Part shown: piece by piece, positions 24,449 to 32,975 of the stretch
Numbering within the stretch: the first letter of the stretch is position 1
Layout of the letters: the number at the start of each line of letters is the position of its first letter
Source: Exiguobacterium aurantiacum
GTDB taxonomy: Bacteria; Bacillota; Bacilli; Exiguobacteriales; Exiguobacteriaceae
NCBI RefSeq assembly: GCF_024362205.1
Contig: NZ_CP101462.1
Span: forward strand, 710,501 to 774,500
DNA length: 64,000 nucleotides
Direction: 5' to 3'
Made by a program: the position numbers and the translations under genes
Notes under the pieces: model-generated
Database searches by the model: none
Told to the model about the DNA's origin: nothing
The model's input: only the letters and a program-made list of their open reading frames with translations

Positions 24449-25681
24449 ATGCCAAACTTAAAATTATCTGATGACAGAGGCCGGAGTCCTAAAGCGAGAA
24501 AAGGTCAAAAATCATCTACGGTGATCAATCTATTGATTATGATGATTTTTCTTGGCACCCTTTTGTTAGGTCTTGCCGTGTATACATTAGGAGATGACCG
24601 TGAAATCTCTCATGTTGAAGGCCGTGAATTGGCTCAAAAACCAGACTTTTCTTTTACTAGTCTCTTTGAAGGTGACTATACGGAGCAATTTGAAACGTAT
24701 ACGAACGACCAGGTGTTTCAACGTGATCGTTGGGTATATATTAACGGTTTTGTGAGGAAAAATGGATTGTTTCAGCCGCTGAGTAACGGCATCTATGGTC
24801 TTCCAAGTGGCATGTTGCTTGAACCGGCTGAGAAAGTTCAGAATTTCGATGGGTTCAAAGAACCGTTCGGTCAATTTTCAAATGACATGAAACAAGCAGA
24901 GGTACCAGTCTGGTTCGCATCAGCTCCTAGTAAGGCGTCTTTTGCGGATGCACAAGGACTGATTCCGAGTCATATCCCTTCGTACAATGATGAATCGCGA
25001 AAGGTCATGCATGGGGTTTTAGATGAAGTCGGGATTGAAGTGATTGATTTGTATGATTCATTAAAAGAAAACGATATAGAAGATGTTTACTTTAAAACAG
25101 ATCATCACTGGTCGATCAATGGAGCCTATGTAGGATATGAGCAAATTATGTCCACGCTTCAACAAGAGTTTCCGGAATTAGAGACGTTACCGAAAGAACA
25201 TTGGGAGTCAAAAAGCATGACCACTCCGTATTATGGGACGTATGCTCGAAAAGCTTCACTTCCTTACGTGAAATCAGCAGATTATTTAGAGTACTGGGAA
25301 CCTACGGAAGGTTTTAATTCGCAAGTGTGCATGAGTTTTGAGTCATGTGACGGAGAAGTAATTGATCGAAATGAATTAAAAAAGACAGATCCATTTGAAG
25401 ATTACTATGGTGTGTTCATGGGTGGAAATTACAGCCATTTAAAAATCGAGCAAAAAACGAAAAAAAATGATCGTCACATCGTCGTCCTTAAAGATTCTTA
25501 TGCCAACCCATTGCTTGGATTGTTAGGGGAGTCCGTTGGAGAAATTACCGTGTTTGATGTGCGGTATACAGAGGATATCGATATTTCTGAATATATCGTT
25601 GAAGAAGACGTAGATGGTGTTATGTTCATGCACAATGACGTCATTAGTGGACTAGCCCAAGATTATTCTAAGAGTTTTTAA
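24449..25681 (+). CDS. AlgJ/AlgX-like SGNH O-acetyltransferase (DHHW family)
   Basis: This 410-residue protein has a membrane anchor at about residues 27-48 after a basic N-terminus, and an extracellular domain with the defining motif KTDHHWSINGAY. Near the end, HIVVLKDSYANPLL holds the nucleophile-type serine block. Proteins of this family attach acetyl groups delivered by an MBOAT partner to exported polysaccharide. AGAGGAG precedes the ATG, 18 bases after algI. A strong terminator ends the operon just downstream. Confidence 0.85.
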   Translation: MPNLKLSDDRGRSPKARKGQKSSTVINLLIMMIFLGTLLLGLAVYTLGDDREISHVEGRELAQKPDFSFTSLFEGDYTEQFETYTNDQVFQRDRWVYINGFVRKNGLFQPLSNGIYGLPSGMLLEPAEKVQNFDGFKEPFGQFSNDMKQAEVPVWFASAPSKASFADAQGLIPSHIPSYNDESRKVMHGVLDEVGIEVIDLYDSLKENDIEDVYFKTDHHWSINGAYVGYEQIMSTLQQEFPELETLPKEHWESKSMTTPYYGTYARKASLPYVKSADYLEYWEPTEGFNSQVCMSFESCDGEVIDRNELKKTDPFEDYYGVFMGGNYSHLKIEQKTKKNDRHIVVLKDSYANPLLGLLGESVGEITVFDVRYTEDIDISEYIVEEDVDGVMFMHNDVISGLAQDYSKSF

Positions 25682-25703
25682 ATAATGTTAGCTTTCACAA
25701 CGT

Positions 25704-25736
25704 GCCAATCATCCACGCGATGATTGGCTTTTTTTT
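25704..25736 (+). terminator. Terminator of the polysaccharide operon
   Basis: GCCAATCAT and ATGATTGGC form a nine-base-pair stem with a seven-base loop, followed by eight T. Confidence 0.92.
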
Positions 25737-25754
25737 ATGGGGATTGGCTATACT
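25724..25754 (+). promoter_or_regulatory. Candidate promoter of the YdcF gene
   Basis: TATACT (25749-25754) is a good -10 with TGG just upstream. The only -35-like hexamer, TTGGCT (25724-25729), lies 19 bases away inside the preceding terminator stem, so the spacing is long. Confidence 0.4.
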
Positions 25755-25776
25755 AACAGATAGGCAGGTGAGAGAG

Positions 25777-26280
25777 ATGGCACGAAGAAACGCTGACGGC
25801 ACGTATCGCTACGTCCTCGTCCTCGGTGCGAAAGTGAACGGGATTCAACCGTCCCGTGCCTTGTTGCACCGGATTGAAGCGGCGGCTGAGTACGCGAAGC
25901 AATATCCGCATGTCGAACTCATCGCTTCTGGGGGACAAGGACCTGATGAAGGGATGGCGGAGGCCCGCGTCATTGCCCGGGAGTTGACGGCACGTGGCAT
26001 TGATGCGGCGCGAATCCATATCGAAGCGGAGTCGACGTCGACGTATGAGAACTTTCTGTTCAGCCGTTCGATTTGGAGTGGAGAGTCTGGTCTGACCGTC
26101 GTCACGAACGACTTTCATGTGAGGCGGGCCCGGCTCGTCGGACGCCTGTACTTTGGGCTCTCGACCGACGCACTGTATGCGAGAACGCCGACGGCCACAA
26201 AACTGAAGTACGTCGTCCGTGAACAGTTGGCGTACGTGAAGCTGTTCATCAACTATATGCGCTGGAAATGGCGACCATGA
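25777..26280 (+). CDS. YdcF/SanA-like DUF218 protein
   Basis: The start chosen is the ATG at 25777 after AGGTGAGAG. The open frame extends into the preceding terminator and is not used there. The 167-residue DUF218 domain shows VLVLGAKVNGIQPSRAL, ASGGQGPDEGMAEA, ESTSTYENF and VTNDFHVRRA, the conserved blocks of YdcF and SanA proteins linked to envelope integrity and, in one member, S-adenosylmethionine binding. It lacks the usual N-terminal membrane segment. It is a single gene between two terminators. Confidence 0.85.
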   Translation: MARRNADGTYRYVLVLGAKVNGIQPSRALLHRIEAAAEYAKQYPHVELIASGGQGPDEGMAEARVIARELTARGIDAARIHIEAESTSTYENFLFSRSIWSGESGLTVVTNDFHVRRARLVGRLYFGLSTDALYARTPTATKLKYVVREQLAYVKLFINYMRWKWRP

Positions 26281-26281
26281 C

Positions 26282-26311
26282 AAAAGGGACTTCATCGCGA
26301 AGTCCCTTTTT
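26282..26311. terminator. Bidirectional terminator between ydcF and chrA
   Basis: AAAGGGACTTC and GAAGTCCCTTT form the stem, with A and T runs flanking it. It serves both convergent genes. Confidence 0.9.
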
Positions 26312-26315
26312 CGTG

Positions 26316-27500
26316 TTATAACGTACCGATGATCATCCCACCGATGACGCCGACGATAACGAGCGCCCAAGGTGGCATCTTCCAGTACGCGATCATGGCG
26401 AACAAGAAGGCGGCGAAGACGAAGTCGACGGCACCGTTCACCGTGCTCGTGAAGATCGGCTGATAGAACGCAGCGATCAAAATCCCGACGACGGCAGCGT
26501 TGACGCCGATGAGTGCGCCGGCGACTTTCGGGTTGCGACGGAGCGCATCCCAAAACGGCAAGGCACCGAGGATCAACAGGAACGCCGGCAAGAAGATGGC
26601 AAACGTGGCGAGCAGTCCGCCCGGGACGCCATTGATGACGGTTCCGAGGTAGGACGCGAACGTGAAGAGCGGGCCGGGTACAGCTTGGGCGGCCCCGTAA
26701 CCGGCGAGGAACGCCTCTTCGCTCAAGAAGCCGGCCGGTACGAGCTCACGCTCGAGGAGCGGCAAGACGACATGGCCGCCGCCGAAGACGAGGGCCCCGG
26801 CGCGATAGAAGCTGTCGAACATGGCAACTGATTGACTTTCAATCGTCTCCCGCAAGATCGGCAAGATGACGAGTAGCGCCCCGAACAGACCGAGTAGCGT
26901 CGCCCCGAGCCGTTTCGAGAGCGGGAACGAAGCCGATTTGACGTCGAGGTTTTGCGGTTTGAACAGCAAGAACCCGGCAAGACCGGCGAGCAAGATGACG
27001 AGCACTTGGCTATAGGTCGTCTGCCACAACAACACCCCGGCGAGCGCGAAGAAGGCGATCGTCCGCGTCTTCGCGTCCGGTGTCAATTTGCCGGCCATTC
27101 CGAGAATGGCGTGGGCGACGATGGCGACGGCGACGACTTTCAACCCATAGAGCCACCCCGCGTCGGTGACGTCAAGTCCAGACACCAATAGGGCGAACAA
27201 GATGAGGGCGATGACGGACGGGGCCGTAAAGCCGATGAACGACGTGATACCGCCGAGGATCCCGCCACGAACGATACCGATGCCGATGCCGACCTGACTG
27301 CTGGCCGGACCGGGCAAGAACTGACAGAGGGCGACGAGGTCGGCGTATGCACGCTCATCCATCCATTTGCGGCGGCGGACGTATTCCTCATGGAAATAGC
27401 CGAGGTGGGCAACCGGACCGCCGAACGAGGTCAGACCGAGCCGGGTCGATACGAATAAAATCTCAAGCAACGTCTTGAACGTTACGCGTTGGTTGGACAT
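26316..27500 (-). CDS. chrA: Chromate transporter family protein (ChrA)
   Basis: This 394-residue two-domain CHR protein has about ten membrane segments. Both halves carry the family signature. In the first, TSFGGPVAHLGYFHEE and LPGPASSQVGIGIG; in the second, FGGGHVVLPLLERE and GYGAAQAVPGPLFTFA. These are proposed chromate or sulfate-dependent anion efflux proteins. The start used is the ATG at 27500, eight bases after AAGGAG and five bases after the padR stop. A GTG three codons upstream is possible. The PadR regulator upstream is its likely controller. Confidence 0.85.
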   Translation of the reverse strand: MSNQRVTFKTLLEILFVSTRLGLTSFGGPVAHLGYFHEEYVRRRKWMDERAYADLVALCQFLPGPASSQVGIGIGIVRGGILGGITSFIGFTAPSVIALILFALLVSGLDVTDAGWLYGLKVVAVAIVAHAILGMAGKLTPDAKTRTIAFFALAGVLLWQTTYSQVLVILLAGLAGFLLFKPQNLDVKSASFPLSKRLGATLLGLFGALLVILPILRETIESQSVAMFDSFYRAGALVFGGGHVVLPLLERELVPAGFLSEEAFLAGYGAAQAVPGPLFTFASYLGTVINGVPGGLLATFAIFLPAFLLILGALPFWDALRRNPKVAGALIGVNAAVVGILIAAFYQPIFTSTVNGAVDFVFAAFLFAMIAYWKMPPWALVIVGVIGGMIIGTL

Positions 27501-27505
27501 GTGCT

Positions 27506-27820
27506 TCACTCCTTGATTTCTTTAAATAATTCATACGCTTTTTGACGGGCTTCCGCCAAGACGACGAGACCTTTCTCGGTCGTCGTGTAATTCTTTCGGA
27601 TATGGCCGTCGACGAGTTCGTTCGTCCGGATGAGCAACCCATCCTGTTCCATGCTGTGCAAAATCGGATAGAGCGTGCCGGCACTGATCGAGTAGCCGTG
27701 CTCTCGAAGCTCCTCGACCATCCAAGCTCCATACACCGGGTGCTCGGATGCATGGTGCAAGATGTGAATATGAATGAAGCCGAGAAATAGTTTACGTAGG
27801 ACGCGGTCTTCCACGTTCAT
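27506..27820 (-). CDS. PadR-family transcriptional regulator
   Basis: This is a winged-helix regulator of about 104 residues with the PadR signature HPVYGAWMVEELREHGYSISAGTLYPILHSMEQDGLL and a C-terminal dimerisation helix (KGLVVLAEARQKAYELFKEI). The start is uncertain: ATGs at 27823 and 27820 sit very close to AAGGAG, and a GTG at 27814 has better spacing. It probably represses itself and chrA. A 10-base palindrome lies just upstream. Confidence 0.85.
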   Translation of the reverse strand: MNVEDRVLRKLFLGFIHIHILHHASEHPVYGAWMVEELREHGYSISAGTLYPILHSMEQDGLLIRTNELVDGHIRKNYTTTEKGLVVLAEARQKAYELFKEIKE

Positions 27821-27840
27821 CATCTCCTTGAAATCGATTT

Positions 27841-27850
27841 CCGATATCGG
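27841..27850. promoter_or_regulatory. Palindrome upstream of padR, possible operator
   Basis: CCGATATCGG is a perfect 10-base palindrome about 20 bases ahead of the padR start. Its short length makes chance occurrence possible. Confidence 0.3.
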
Positions 27851-27929
27851 TTTTCGTAATCATACTAACAACTGAGCGGGTCGGGCGCAACCTTTGGCGT
27901 GTCATTTACAAAAACTTAATGTGCGCACA

Positions 27930-27958
27930 TTGTCGGGAATCGATTCGGCAAATATAGG
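27930..27958 (+). promoter_or_regulatory. Candidate promoter of the GGDEF/HD-GYP gene
   Basis: TTGTCG (27930-27935), a 17-base spacer and TATAGG (27953-27958), about 57 bases ahead of the GTG start. Both boxes are partial matches. Confidence 0.4.
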
Positions 27959-28015
27959 GAATTTATAAAAAATGAGGTAAACTGAAACGTAGAAGGAAAT
28001 AGAGGAGGAACCGAC

Positions 28016-30700
28016 GTGGCAGACTTAGACCAGACCAAACTTCAATCCTTGTTGCGCCATATGCCCCAAGGCTACGTCGAATTCAAAGTGCTCTACGATA
28101 AGGCGGGGGAGCCCGTCGACTATGAGTTCTTTGAAGTGAACGAGGCGTTCGAACGCATCATGAAAGCCAAGCGCGAACATTTTATCGGTGGCCGGATCAC
28201 CGACAAGTTGAAAGACTTTGAATATAGCGAACGGGAATGGATCGTCCAAGTCGCCCGTGCCGTCGACAGCGGTGAAGCGATCACGTTCGAGCACTTCTCA
28301 CGCCGCAACAAAGCCTGGTATGAACTGTCGGTCTTCAGCGAGCGTCCGGGTTATGTGTCGACACTCTTCCATGACATCACGCCGCACGTCCAAGAGAACA
28401 ATGCGTTAAAACAACTCGTCAACGTGTCGCACCGTTTCGTCACGACCGGGCGTGAGTTGTTGATGAACCAACATTTTCTCGATCAGATTCGAGGTTTCAC
28501 CGGCGCCAAGGCCGTGACCCTCAACTTGGTGGACGACGATGGGAAGACGTATTCGACCGTGGCGCTCTCAGGCATCGACGAACTGCTCGAACGCAGTCTC
28601 GACGTGCTCGGGTTCCATCCGGTCGGCCGCAAATGGCCGATGAGTCCGAAGCGGTCGAAATTACTGGAAGCCCCGAGCCCGATCGTGTTCGATAATATTT
28701 TACCGCTCGTCGACGGAGTGTTGCCGAAGCGGTTGATCAAAAATATTTTGCGCATCTTCGACCTTGGTCAAATCGTCTTGTTCAAAATCGAGAAGGATGG
28801 TGTCTTTTACGGAGACTTGACCATCGTCATGCAAGGGAATAAACAAGCGAACCGTCTCGGTCTCGTCGAGCTGTACATTGTCCATATCCTTGAACAGATG
28901 ACGAAAGCGGACCGGCAAATCGGGGACACGAAAGAGTCGATGTTTGAAGGGTTTGCCACCGTCGACTTGGAGTGCATCATGTCCCTGACCAATCATGAGA
29001 TTTTCCATTTGAACGTGGCGTGGGAGCGCGTCCTCGGGTTTCCGCTCGAAGAACTTGAAAATATGGACTTCACGAGCCTGATTCATCCCAATGACGTCGA
29101 GAAGACGAATGAGGCGTTCGCCTTACTCGACGAAGGTCAAGATATCTTCCGTTTCGTCAACCGGTACCGGACCATCGATGGCGACTATCGCTCGATCGAG
29201 TGGCACTCAAAAGCACAAGGCAACTATATTTACGCTGTCGCCAAAGATGTGACGGAACGCGTCCAACTCGAGGAAGAATTGGCCGAGCGGGATCGATTGC
29301 TCACCAAGCTGTCAGATCAAGTGCCCGGTGCCATCTATCAGTTCGAGCGCCGACCGGACGGAAGCTTCCACTTCCCATTCTTTAGCCGAGGGTTCGAATT
29401 GTTGATTGGCATCACGTTCGAGGAGATGAAACAAGATCCGGGTCTCGTGTTCTCTAAAATCCATCCTGAAGATTATCCGAATGTGATGGCGAGCATCGAG
29501 ACGTCGTATGAGAACTTGACAATTTGGGATGCGGAGTTCCGCGTATTGACACCGGACGGTCGGACGACATGGATCTTGGGATCGTCTCGTCCGGAGAAGC
29601 TCGGTGAAGGCCATGTGCTCTGGCACGGCTATATCGGGGATGTGACTGAGAAGAAAAAGTATGAGATGGAAATCGAATATTTGAGTTACCATGACCAATT
29701 GACCGGCGTGAAGAATCGCCGCTACTTCGACGAGGCGCTCATCACGTACGACGAGCCTTGCTATTATCCGCTCGCCTTGATTGTCGTCGACATCAATGGG
29801 TTGAAGTTGACGAACGATGCGTTCGGTCATCTCGTCGGCGATCGCTTGTTGATTGAGGCGACGATGACGCTCAAACGTGAGATTCGCGGGAAAGATACGG
29901 TCGCCCGGATTGGCGGGGATGAGTTCGTTGTCATCATGCCGAACACGGAACTCGAGGAGGCGAGGCGGTTGTCCGATCGCCTGAGTCAACTGTTCCTCGC
30001 CAAATCGATCGAAGGATTGCCGATCTCGGCGTCGTTCGGGGAAGCAGTGAAGGAAGATGACTCGCTCTCCGTCGCCGAAGTGTTCAATTTGGCCGAGGAG
30101 CGGATGTATCACCATAAAGTGTCGGAGAAGCAAAGCCGCCGCCACCATTCGATTCAACTCATCATGCGGACACTTTATGAGAAGATTCCGCGTGAAGAAG
30201 CGCACTCGCAACGCGTCGCCGAGCTGTCGCGGCAACTGGGGAAAGCGATGGGCTTCACGAGTGCCGATGTGAATGAACTCGTCACGGCGGCGACACTGCA
30301 TGATATCGGCAAGGTCGCGATCAGCAATGAGATATTAGACAAGACGGGGGCGCTGACCGAGGCCGAATGGCGGGAAATCAAACGCCATCCCGAAGTGAGC
30401 TACAACATCTTGAGCACGGTGCCGGAGTACGGACCGCTGTCGGAGATCGTGCTCGCCCATCACGAACGCTGGGACGGGAACGGTTATCCGAAAGGCATCA
30501 GCGGTGAACAAATCCCGCTCGCCTCACGAATCATCTCAATCGCGGACACGTTCGACGTCATGATGACGGGACGCCCTTACCGTCAGGCGAAGACGCTCGA
30601 CGAAGCGCTCGCCGTCATCGGCGAAGAGGCGGGCCGACAGTTCGACCCGGAACTCGTCGAGGTGTTCTTCAAGAAGGTCGTACCCACGTTGCAACGTTAA
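28016..30700 (+). CDS. PAS-GGDEF-HD-GYP cyclic di-GMP signalling protein
   Basis: This 894-residue cytoplasmic protein starts at GTG after AGAGGAGGAA. It has a PAS-like domain (about 8-125), a GAF-like region (about 140-300), and two further PAS domains (about 310-415 and 430-545). A GGDEF domain follows with an intact RIGGDEF motif (about 636-640) and an RGKD inhibitory site five residues before it. The HD-GYP domain has HD at 762-763 (LHDIGKV) and HHERWDGNGYPKG near 816-828. Synthesis and breakdown of c-di-GMP may both occur. No transmembrane segment is seen, so the PAS domains must sense an internal signal. A terminator shared with the ABC operon follows. Confidence 0.9.
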   Translation: MADLDQTKLQSLLRHMPQGYVEFKVLYDKAGEPVDYEFFEVNEAFERIMKAKREHFIGGRITDKLKDFEYSEREWIVQVARAVDSGEAITFEHFSRRNKAWYELSVFSERPGYVSTLFHDITPHVQENNALKQLVNVSHRFVTTGRELLMNQHFLDQIRGFTGAKAVTLNLVDDDGKTYSTVALSGIDELLERSLDVLGFHPVGRKWPMSPKRSKLLEAPSPIVFDNILPLVDGVLPKRLIKNILRIFDLGQIVLFKIEKDGVFYGDLTIVMQGNKQANRLGLVELYIVHILEQMTKADRQIGDTKESMFEGFATVDLECIMSLTNHEIFHLNVAWERVLGFPLEELENMDFTSLIHPNDVEKTNEAFALLDEGQDIFRFVNRYRTIDGDYRSIEWHSKAQGNYIYAVAKDVTERVQLEEELAERDRLLTKLSDQVPGAIYQFERRPDGSFHFPFFSRGFELLIGITFEEMKQDPGLVFSKIHPEDYPNVMASIETSYENLTIWDAEFRVLTPDGRTTWILGSSRPEKLGEGHVLWHGYIGDVTEKKKYEMEIEYLSYHDQLTGVKNRRYFDEALITYDEPCYYPLALIVVDINGLKLTNDAFGHLVGDRLLIEATMTLKREIRGKDTVARIGGDEFVVIMPNTELEEARRLSDRLSQLFLAKSIEGLPISASFGEAVKEDDSLSVAEVFNLAEERMYHHKVSEKQSRRHHSIQLIMRTLYEKIPREEAHSQRVAELSRQLGKAMGFTSADVNELVTAATLHDIGKVAISNEILDKTGALTEAEWREIKRHPEVSYNILSTVPEYGPLSEIVLAHHERWDGNGYPKGISGEQIPLASRIISIADTFDVMMTGRPYRQAKTLDEALAVIGEEAGRQFDPELVEVFFKKVVPTLQR

Positions 30701-30708
30701 TCGAATCG

Positions 30709-30748
30709 CATGAAAAAGGAGAGCCAATCGCAGCTCTCCTTTTTCATG
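30709..30748. terminator. Bidirectional terminator
   Basis: A stem of about 15 base pairs (CATGAAAAAGGAGAG and GCTCTCCTTTTTCATG) ends both convergent units. The stop codon of the minus-strand permease is built into its edge. Confidence 0.88.
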
Positions 30749-31844
30749 TGAGCGGTCGTTTCTTCAACGCCCAGGCACTGACGAGGAAGACGACGAGCGC
30801 CATCCCGAACATGATGAAGACCGAGTTGATCGGGAAATGATCTTCATACATCTGGGCGATCCCGTAGTTGAACCAGTACGTCGGCAAGAAGCGCCCGACG
30901 ACTTGGAGCGTATCCGGAAGCCACGTCAAACTGATGAAGGCGCCTCCGGTGATGGCCGCCGCCATCGTCACGGACGTCTGCCAAATGTTCGCTTTCTCCC
31001 GATTCGTCGCCAGGATGGCGATGAGCGACCCGATGGCGAGACAGACGAACAGATAGACGATGAACAGCAGTGTGAGAACAGGCAGGTGGGCGAGAATGTC
31101 TTGCCGATAGAGCACGGCGCTGAAGGCGAGCAGCATGAGCACGTAGAGCAGCCCGGCCGCACAGAACGATAAAAATAACGAACCGATGTAACGCCGCGGG
31201 GTAACGGGGGCCGCGAACAGCCGCGAATAAATCTTCTCGTCCCGGTCGTCGGCGACGAACAGCGGGATGAACTGGAGAAAGGCCGACATCATGACGAACG
31301 ACAAAAGACCGAGGAATGCCTGCGTCCGCGCTGTCGTCGCCACGCTCTGCTGGAACGGATCGCTCGAGAGCGTATAGCCGTTCTCCGTCTCGCGTTCGGC
31401 AAGTTCGGTGAAACGCTCTTCGTCAAAATCACTTGCGATCAATAGCTGTCGCTCACGGGACAAATGTGAGTTGAGCGCTTGCTCGATCAGCGCGGCATCA
31501 CTTCCTTCGGTCGCACTGAATGATAATCGCGGCGTCTCACCATTCAAGAGCGTCTCGGAGAATCCGTCCGGGATAATTAAGACGACGTCCTGTCCTTGGA
31601 GCAATGCTTCATCCGTCTCGTCCGTCTCAAGCGGGGTCACTGAGCCGAACCTTCCCGCTTCTTCAATCACGCGACCGGCGAGCGTCCCGCCGTCGCGGTC
31701 GAGAATGCCGATTGAGGCGTTCAAAGCGGACGTCGAGCTGAGGAACGACAGGATGAGGGCGAACCCGAAGACGGAGACGAACGTGAATACCCATAGCCCT
31801 TTTTTCCGAAGCATACGCTTGGCGACATGTCTAAATAGCACCAC
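30744..31844 (-). CDS. ABC-2 type exporter permease (second subunit, LnrN-like)
   Basis: This 366-residue membrane protein has one N-terminal membrane segment, a large extracellular loop (about 40-170) and five C-terminal segments, the layout of ABC-2 (YhgE/NatB-like) permeases. It overlaps the upstream permease gene by 14 bases. With the other permease and the ATPase it makes a heterodimeric exporter like B. subtilis LnrLMN, which exports linearmycin-type polyenes. No two-component system is next to it here, so the substrate is open. Confidence 0.82.
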   Translation of the reverse strand: MVLFRHVAKRMLRKKGLWVFTFVSVFGFALILSFLSSTSALNASIGILDRDGGTLAGRVIEEAGRFGSVTPLETDETDEALLQGQDVVLIIPDGFSETLLNGETPRLSFSATEGSDAALIEQALNSHLSRERQLLIASDFDEERFTELAERETENGYTLSSDPFQQSVATTARTQAFLGLLSFVMMSAFLQFIPLFVADDRDEKIYSRLFAAPVTPRRYIGSLFLSFCAAGLLYVLMLLAFSAVLYRQDILAHLPVLTLLFIVYLFVCLAIGSLIAILATNREKANIWQTSVTMAAAITGGAFISLTWLPDTLQVVGRFLPTYWFNYGIAQMYEDHFPINSVFIMFGMALVVFLVSAWALKKRPLT

Positions 31845-32970
31845 GGCGGTTCACCCCTTTCCATAACAGCAGGCTGAGGACGGCAAACACGAGTAGATGA
31901 ATGGAGAGCCAACCGAGACTTTGCCAAAACACGCCCGTGTCCCCGCCGCGCAGGAGCACCTGGAGCATGCCTTCTCGCATGAAAATCGGCATGAAAACGT
32001 ACTGGGCCCACGGTGCGACACTCAGCGTCACTTGGTCGAACCCGGGGACATAGCCGCCAGAGAGAATCATGATGATGGCAACGAACCCGTTGACGATCGC
32101 GTCTTTCGTCGCGCGCGAGATACGGGGCAAGCTCGATATGAAGAAACCAAACGCGGTGCCGTATAAAGCGAGGGCGAGCCAAGCGATGAACAAGAGTCCG
32201 AAATGGACGTAATCGAGTGAGAAGCTGCGATAAATGAAGTGGCTGAACCAAAACACGAGCACGAGTTGCAGGAAAATGAGCGTGTATCGGCTCAAGCTGC
32301 GGGCCAGGCGATATTCGATTCGTTTGACGGGAGCGGCTTGAATCCGGAGATAACTCCCGGTCATCGGCTTCTCCTCGCTGAGCATGCCGGTGATGTAGAA
32401 CGCACCGAACAGCGCCGTCATGATGGAAATCGTGACGGTGAAGTATTCGAGTGACGTCGGGGTCCGCCCTGACAAATCGACGCTCTCGCTGTCGATGAAC
32501 GACTCAGGCGTAAACGGGGCGGAGACGCCCGACTCGGCGAGCATAATCTGCTGATTGGCGACATCCGTATATTGCCGGAGGAGGGCCTCAATCACGTCGA
32601 ACTCGATCGTCGACGGTTCCTCGTACAACAAGCGCACATCGGGACCGTCCAAATGGAGGATGACATCGGCGTCACCATCGTTCACGCCCGTCTCGGCCGC
32701 GGCCAGACTGTCATACGGGACGAGATTGATGAAAGTTTTGATGTCGTCGTCGGCGAGGAACGTCTCGAGCGGCACCCGGTAGTCATCCGTCGACTGTTCG
32801 ACGTAGGCGACGTCCGTGACCGGGAGCGAGAAGTTGCTGTTGAAAATAGCCGACAGCATCGTCCCGAGCCCGAAGATGAGAATGACTGGGAAGATGAGCA
32901 TCCAAAACAGCGTCGAGCGGTCCCGTAGTTGCTGTTTGACATCATATTTGATGAATGTCCATAGTTTCAT
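31831..32970 (-). CDS. ABC-2 type exporter permease (first subunit, LnrM-like)
   Basis: This 379-residue permease has the same layout as its partner: a membrane segment near residues 20-45, an extracellular loop (about 46-180), and a cluster of membrane segments to the end. It starts at the ATG at 32970, after GGGAG and five bases after the ATPase stop. A GTG three codons earlier would overlap the ATPase stop. The two permeases are distant paralogues. Confidence 0.82.
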   Translation of the reverse strand: MKLWTFIKYDVKQQLRDRSTLFWMLIFPVILIFGLGTMLSAIFNSNFSLPVTDVAYVEQSTDDYRVPLETFLADDDIKTFINLVPYDSLAAAETGVNDGDADVILHLDGPDVRLLYEEPSTIEFDVIEALLRQYTDVANQQIMLAESGVSAPFTPESFIDSESVDLSGRTPTSLEYFTVTISIMTALFGAFYITGMLSEEKPMTGSYLRIQAAPVKRIEYRLARSLSRYTLIFLQLVLVFWFSHFIYRSFSLDYVHFGLLFIAWLALALYGTAFGFFISSLPRISRATKDAIVNGFVAIIMILSGGYVPGFDQVTLSVAPWAQYVFMPIFMREGMLQVLLRGGDTGVFWQSLGWLSIHLLVFAVLSLLLWKGVNRRGAI

Positions 32971-32975
32971 CGTGA

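Noticed and set aside
29312-30301. 329-codon minus-strand frame opposite the GGDEF/HD-GYP gene
   Set aside because: It is antisense to catalytic motifs of the real gene and has shadow-like composition with no ribosome site.
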